Shown piece by piece: positions 60,014 through 64,000 of a stretch of 64,000 nt of DNA. The position numbers and the translations under genes are program-made. Below the pieces are notes generated by a model. The model did no database searches and was not told the DNA's origin. It saw only the letters and a list, made by a program, of their open reading frames with translations. The stretch comes from Rheinheimera sp. SA_1 (GTDB lineage: Bacteria; Pseudomonadota; Gammaproteobacteria; Enterobacterales; Alteromonadaceae). The stretch is from assembly GCF_001669775.1 (NCBI RefSeq), contig NZ_LXWK01000016.1, positions 434,001-498,000 on the forward strand. The letters run 5' to 3'. The stretch's first letter is position 1. The number at the start of each line of letters is the position of its first letter.

Positions 60014-61672
60014 TTATTCTGACAGTTCTTGCATAGATTCAGCGATATATCGTCCAGGCGCCAGAATACTTGCCGGATCAAGGCAGCTTTTTAAGCGTTG
60101 CAATAACTCCAGGTATGATGCATCGCCGGTAGTATTGAGAAGTTTCATCATATCGACATCAACCCGATACGGATAAAAACCGTACCGGAACATCTGCTGA
60201 TACAGCTCTTGCCGACACGCCAGCGCTTTGTCATCCCAGCTTTGACCGTCTAGTGCAATCGCTTGCCGATCAAACAACAAGCTAATCACCGCATCAAGAC
60301 AACGCTCATTTAACAGAGTAAAAGTGACTCCTGGCTCAAAACCATGCCGCGTCAGTACCTCACTGATGATATTCATCAGTTCTCGTGCCGTTGCGGCTGT
60401 TGCAGGTCCGACAAAAGCACACCAGATCAATCCGACGCCGTCGCGATCTAAATCAAAATCAGCAGAAGCTTTATGCTGCTTGCGCCAATAAGCGCTGCTT
60501 AAAAACTGGCTGCTGGGCAAACCTTTCATCATATTATGAACAGGCCGCAACACTTTGAGCATGCCCGGAATATCCATCCGGGTGATCCACGCAATTAACT
60601 TCTGGTACCGTTCAATAAAACACAAAAGCTCGTCGCTGATAAAATTTAGCCTGGCTGCCGGCACCTTCGATAAAGCCCGCCGTACCTGGCGTTTGGCATT
60701 GGCAACTTGCTCTCTGGTGCCATATAAAGCGCCAGAAACATTCCAATTGCCGACCTGCCATTTTTGCTGCAATTCTGCCTTCAACGCTGCAGGCAGAGGA
60801 AAACCGGTCTGTTTTAATTCTTGGGCTCGTTGCCACGGATATTGCTGCATCCCACCCAGCACTCTGAATTCATTAGCAATGTGCGGCAGACTGGTAATAA
60901 TACCTTGCTGTTTTAAGGGCGTGAGTGCGGAAACAATCGCTTCCAATGCTGCGTCGGTTTTAGCTGACAAATAAAATGCGATAAATTTTTCGGGCTTTGG
61001 CATCAGCCACAAGGTCATGCTTAACACGATGCCGAGATTGGATTGCAGAAACAGCTGATCCAGACCCGGCCCTAATCCCCACTTATACAAACCAGCTGCC
61101 CGGGCATTGTCAAAGCGATGGAAACCGGTTTGAATGATGCTGCCATCGGCCAGCATCACTTCAAGTCCGGCAATAAAATTTGCGTGTTCGCCATACGGTG
61201 TATGCCCAAATCCACGCTCAACGGTGTTGCCAACGATACTGCAATCCGGATGGGAACCGGTGCAATCCATCCAGTCGGTACCACCGGCACGCTGCAGATA
61301 TTCCGCCAGTTCCTGCTGGGTTACACCGGCTTCGACCCGGATCACATGCTGTTGTGGTTGATAGTCGCTGATTTGCTTTAACCGGATCAAATCAATCAAA
61401 ACAGCTTGCCGGCAGCTCGGAACACGGGAGCCATAGCCCCAGTTTTTACCCGAACTAACCGGATAAACCGCGATACCAAAGTCAGTGGCGATCTGAAGAC
61501 AGGCGGCGAGTTCCGATTTATTCGGTCGTAAAATGGCCAGTACTTGTGAAGTCGTCAGGAAGGTTGCTGTAGCAGCTAAGCGGGTTTGCTCATTGTGTGT
61601 AATCACCTGCTCAGCACCGAGCAGGTGTTGCCACTGCTGTAAAGCAGCGGCAAAATTATCTGTTTGAGCCAT
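60014..61672 (-). CDS. FAD-linked oxidase of the VAO/4-cresol dehydrogenase type
   Basis: 552 residues. A PCMH-type FAD domain: YPVSSGKNWGYGSRVP (FAD pyrophosphate loop), TDWMDCTGSHPDCSIVGNTVERGFGHTPYGEH, close to the ERGxGxTPYG motif of vanillyl-alcohol oxidase and p-cresol hydroxylase. A substrate domain follows and a C-terminal part ending LDPASILAPGRY. Flavin attachment could not be determined. The start at 61672 has AAGGA six bases upstream; a longer frame to 61720 is rejected. It follows the acyltransferase gene by 52 bp, suggesting an operon. Confidence 0.85.
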   Translation of the reverse strand: MAQTDNFAAALQQWQHLLGAEQVITHNEQTRLAATATFLTTSQVLAILRPNKSELAACLQIATDFGIAVYPVSSGKNWGYGSRVPSCRQAVLIDLIRLKQISDYQPQQHVIRVEAGVTQQELAEYLQRAGGTDWMDCTGSHPDCSIVGNTVERGFGHTPYGEHANFIAGLEVMLADGSIIQTGFHRFDNARAAGLYKWGLGPGLDQLFLQSNLGIVLSMTLWLMPKPEKFIAFYLSAKTDAALEAIVSALTPLKQQGIITSLPHIANEFRVLGGMQQYPWQRAQELKQTGFPLPAALKAELQQKWQVGNWNVSGALYGTREQVANAKRQVRRALSKVPAARLNFISDELLCFIERYQKLIAWITRMDIPGMLKVLRPVHNMMKGLPSSQFLSSAYWRKQHKASADFDLDRDGVGLIWCAFVGPATAATARELMNIISEVLTRHGFEPGVTFTLLNERCLDAVISLLFDRQAIALDGQSWDDKALACRQELYQQMFRYGFYPYRVDVDMMKLLNTTGDASYLELLQRLKSCLDPASILAPGRYIAESMQELSE

Positions 61673-61724
61673 GCGAAGTCCTTGCAAATCAGCAGCAAAC
61701 ACCATTGTTGTTTGCAGCAAATCG

Positions 61725-62603
61725 TTACCGGGTCAGAATTCCGGATTCTAAAGGTTGAAAACCAGCACCGGAAGGAGGTGTTCCGTTTGAGCCAGACTGC
61801 ACTGTGTTGGCCAACGATTTTTCAATTTCAAATAGTAATTTTTTAAAACCTGGCGACAGACCGTCAAACAACATTGGTTTGTTAATGTAAAAAGGTGCGC
61901 GACGACCATGATAATCAATCACCGGTCCAATTTGATGAAACTTAATCCCGACAAAGGCCAGACTTCTGGCAAGCCGCGGCTCCATCATCACAAAAGCGTG
62001 TTCTTTTTTGGCATGAAATGCGGTCGAAGCTGCTGAAAAATAGAGACAAAGTGCTATATATGGAAAACAACGCAGCTCAGTGCCCGAATAAGTATCAACG
62101 TTAATAGCACCGGTTGCAGCGCCTTTAAACTTATCTTGTTCCCGGCGACGGAAATGCTCCAGCACCGCGAGTCTGGAAATCTCACAGATTTTCTCTCTTG
62201 GAAATGCTTGTGGGGAAAACTCATGGTCAGTAATAGAATGCAAACAGTATTTTTCGATTGGTAATTGTTCTTCGTTACAGGTAGACGTAATGAGTCGTAC
62301 AGTGCCCGCCATATTGCCACTGGTCATATGTTTGACATAACAGTGAATTGAATGAGCATCAAAATCGTCGAGTTCCAGCTGGTTGGGCTTTTCTTCTTCG
62401 AATTTCAGTTCTTCACAATAGACTTTGTGACGTAGTCGGAACACCTGCTCTTTTAATTCTTCAGTATTGGCAATATGCGGTTGCAAGAACTGCGAAAAGT
62501 GCTTCGAAATATTATTCGCGTTATTACTGGCCAGCATGCCAATTACTTTTCGGACCAAGCCACCAATCACTGGAATTTTCTGCAATTTGTTTAAATGTTT
62601 CAT
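61725..62603 (-). CDS. PEP-CTERM/exosortase-associated acyltransferase (LuxI-like fold)
   Basis: 292 residues. VFRLRHKVYCEELKFEE corresponds to the LuxI-type start of the acyl-homoserine-lactone-synthase fold; further on are GTVRLI and EISRLAVLEHFRRRE, typical of the TIGR03694-type exosortase-linked acyltransferase. It is probably not an autoinducer synthase, since this branch follows exosortase loci. The likely donor is acyl-ACP. A TTG start at 62618 is possible but weaker. First gene of a leftward unit; a palindromic element lies upstream. Confidence 0.88.
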   Translation of the reverse strand: MKHLNKLQKIPVIGGLVRKVIGMLASNNANNISKHFSQFLQPHIANTEELKEQVFRLRHKVYCEELKFEEEKPNQLELDDFDAHSIHCYVKHMTSGNMAGTVRLITSTCNEEQLPIEKYCLHSITDHEFSPQAFPREKICEISRLAVLEHFRRREQDKFKGAATGAINVDTYSGTELRCFPYIALCLYFSAASTAFHAKKEHAFVMMEPRLARSLAFVGIKFHQIGPVIDYHGRRAPFYINKPMLFDGLSPGFKKLLFEIEKSLANTVQSGSNGTPPSGAGFQPLESGILTR

Positions 62604-62620
62604 AACCGACCTGATCAATT

Positions 62621-62776
62621 TATACCCGTCATCCTTGAAGCTGCAGAGGTCGACTTCGTTTGCTCACCTGAGCGTCAGTCCAAACCAGTCACATAAGACA
62701 ACTATGCTCCGGGCCGGGCTGGTGTTCCAGTCTCGCTCACTTGTCTTCTACCTGCATCGTCAATAATTTCGTGTAT
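62621..62776 (-). repeat. Palindromic element, full-length copy upstream of the acyltransferase
   Basis: 156 bp, reverse orientation relative to the copy at 37576. It begins TATACCCGTCATCCTTGAAG and shares GCGTCAGTCC, CAGTCACATA, CTATGCTCCGGGCCGGGCTG and CCAGTCTCGCTCAC. The last arm (GTCAATAATTTCGTGTAT) is degraded. The remaining 62777-63001 holds nothing recognisable; the promoter of the acyltransferase must lie in or upstream of the element. Confidence 0.88.
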
Positions 62777-63001
62777 CGAGGTGAAATGCTTTGCTGGCAG
62801 GACCGAACAAACCTACCGCAAAAGTACCATTCATTTTTCAGAACCTGAAAGGTCAACCGCCCCTGGCTAGTACTACAAACTTTTGTTTTGATTAAATTTT
62901 ATTCTAAGCCTTTGTAATGGACTCAGTCACCGGCACATTTCTGACAAAGCCATCTCAAACTTATAGCAATATTCATTTCCAGTATAGAGACATGCGCTAA
63001 C

Positions 63002-63901
63002 TTAAAGCAATTCAAACTGTTTCTCACGTTGATGGATCACTAAATCATGCTTTAACCAGTTTAATTTTTGCGGAATAACCGTCATCGCAGTGTCGTATCC
63101 CTGGCGTAACAAAATCAGTTTTTTCTCAATAGGTAACGCAAAATCGACCGAAGAAACCGAGCCGGTGTTGATAAGTACCGTATTGTGCCAGTATTGCGCA
63201 TGGACATATTCCCGGGACATTGCGGTCATAAAAGTTTGGATCAGCATCAGGATATACGACACCAGAGGAAAATAACGGTGCTTTAAAATGGGCCGATCTT
63301 CGTTATCGCTTTTCAACCGGAAACACACCACCGGCACCGCCCGTCCCGACCAATCTTGGTGTAATGCATCTTCTGCCAGAATGACACCATCAGCCATCAC
63401 GTGATTTTCAAAAGTTTTAAACGAGAACAGCAATGGGATCGACATCGAAAAACGTACAGCCTGCGACACTTTCATATCCGGCGTCCGTTCTTTATTAAAA
63501 ATAACCGGCCCACCGCCATTGATATCGGTGGCTAACACGTGCAAATCGAGTTTCAAATCACGAAACAACACTCCATCCAGTTCTTTATCCATCCAGTTCT
63601 CAAACGTATCCCCACTGGACAAACCACCGGTTCGGATCAGATTGAGTAATGAAAACCCTTTAAACTGTTTAAAATCAGTATGTAAGGCCAATTTTTGCAT
63701 TTCTTCTATCGACTTTCCGGCAGCCAGCATCGCCGCGACTATACTGCCGCCAGAGACGCCGACAACATGCGCATAGGATAATTCCAAATCCTCCAGCGCC
63801 ATCAAAATACCCACATAGCAGGGTAATCTGGTGCCGCCGCCGGAAAAAATTGGCACAATTTCCTGAATTTTCTGAGGTTTTTGTTCTGGCACAGCCGTCA
63901 T
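63002..63901 (-). CDS. Patatin-like phospholipase
   Basis: 299 residues. The oxyanion loop is FSGGGTRLPCYVG, the nucleophile elbow GVSGGS (GxSxG), and the catalytic Asp is in MADGVI. It has the Ser-Asp dyad of patatin lipases (ExoU/RssA-like). GGAG lies five bases before the ATG at 63901; upstream in-frame starts (63931, 63985) are possible. No signal peptide, so it would act in the cytoplasm on membrane lipid. Its place next to acyltransferase and oxidase genes suggests a lipid route, but no direct link is shown. Confidence 0.85.
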   Translation of the reverse strand: MTAVPEQKPQKIQEIVPIFSGGGTRLPCYVGILMALEDLELSYAHVVGVSGGSIVAAMLAAGKSIEEMQKLALHTDFKQFKGFSLLNLIRTGGLSSGDTFENWMDKELDGVLFRDLKLDLHVLATDINGGGPVIFNKERTPDMKVSQAVRFSMSIPLLFSFKTFENHVMADGVILAEDALHQDWSGRAVPVVCFRLKSDNEDRPILKHRYFPLVSYILMLIQTFMTAMSREYVHAQYWHNTVLINTGSVSSVDFALPIEKKLILLRQGYDTAMTVIPQKLNWLKHDLVIHQREKQFELL

Positions 63902-64000
63902 AACCACTCCGGGAATGCAACCTGGTTGCATAATAACTTTCAGTATGTACCAATTTGCTAAAGATGCTAATTCAGTTTCGCCCAAGCCACCGACTGGTTT

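Noticed and set aside
60555-60974. Open frame of 139 codons opposite the flavoprotein gene
   Set aside because: It is antisense within a clear VAO-family gene and has no independent support.
61725-62603. Acyl-homoserine lactone synthase (quorum sensing)
   Set aside because: The LuxI-like start fits the exosortase-linked acyltransferase family, and no LuxR-type regulator is nearby.

Overview
This window comes from a gammaproteobacterium. The flanks carry gene pairs also found in Escherichia coli: folX next to a yfcH-like epimerase, and tesA divergent from ybbA-ybbP. They also hold a PhoP/PhoQ-like pair and a sodium/proline symporter. Base composition is moderate, and most starts have AGGA or GGAG ribosome binding sites. 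An aquatic Alteromonadales/Chromatiales-type relative (for example Rheinheimera-like) would fit, but that is inference, because no 16S rRNA or database comparison is available.

Layout. 1-11.5 kb is housekeeping and envelope stress: putP (5' cut), an EAL-HDOD regulator, a ComEA-like HhH protein, a glycine-zipper lipoprotein, a phoP/phoQ-like pair, an LprI-like protein, folX, a yfcH-like gene, and ybbP-ybbA divergent from tesA. 11.7-12.3 kb is a leftward tRNA operon, Ala-Glu-Glu-Glu-Glu-Ala, behind a near-consensus sigma70 promoter. 12.6-62.6 kb is a large exopolysaccharide locus of the exosortase A (XrtA)/PEP-CTERM type.

The XrtA locus. An ATPase gene stands alone. A leftward operon encodes export protein, chain-length regulator, tyrosine autokinase and outer-membrane barrel. 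A long rightward, tightly overlapping operon then encodes the initiating phosphosugar transferase, a deacetylase, a FemAB-like protein, a glycosyltransferase, exosortase XrtA with a C-terminal EpsI-like part, further glycosyltransferases, an AsnB-like amidotransferase, a CapK-like adenylating enzyme, a 39-residue membrane protein, an O-ligase/polymerase-like protein, two more deacetylases, two ATP-grasp ligases, a flippase and an aminotransferase-like protein. The strain-variable right half has a beta-propeller-like protein, a large lyase-like lipoprotein, a third ATP-grasp enzyme, a GNAT/FemAB protein and two exosortase-A-associated hydrolases. A parallel beta-helix protein, a PLP decarboxylase, an acyl-CoA ligase, an acyl carrier protein and the TPR lipoprotein PrsT follow.

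Substrates and accessory lipid genes. At 57.8-59.9 kb are two divergent paralogous PEP-CTERM proteins of the THxN type. Each has a clear -24/-12 (sigma54) promoter motif and its own terminator. After them come a VAO-type flavoprotein, the exosortase-associated acyltransferase (LuxI-like fold) and a patatin-like lipase. The sigma54 partner regulators PrsK/PrsR are not in the window.

How it fits together (inference). A lipid-linked polysaccharide is assembled, decorated (deacetylation, amide ligation, acyl transfer), flipped, polymerised and exported. PEP-CTERM proteins are secreted, processed by XrtA and probably joined to this surface material. Five copies of one palindromic intergenic element are scattered through the window, and one of them supplies the end of a glycosyltransferase gene.
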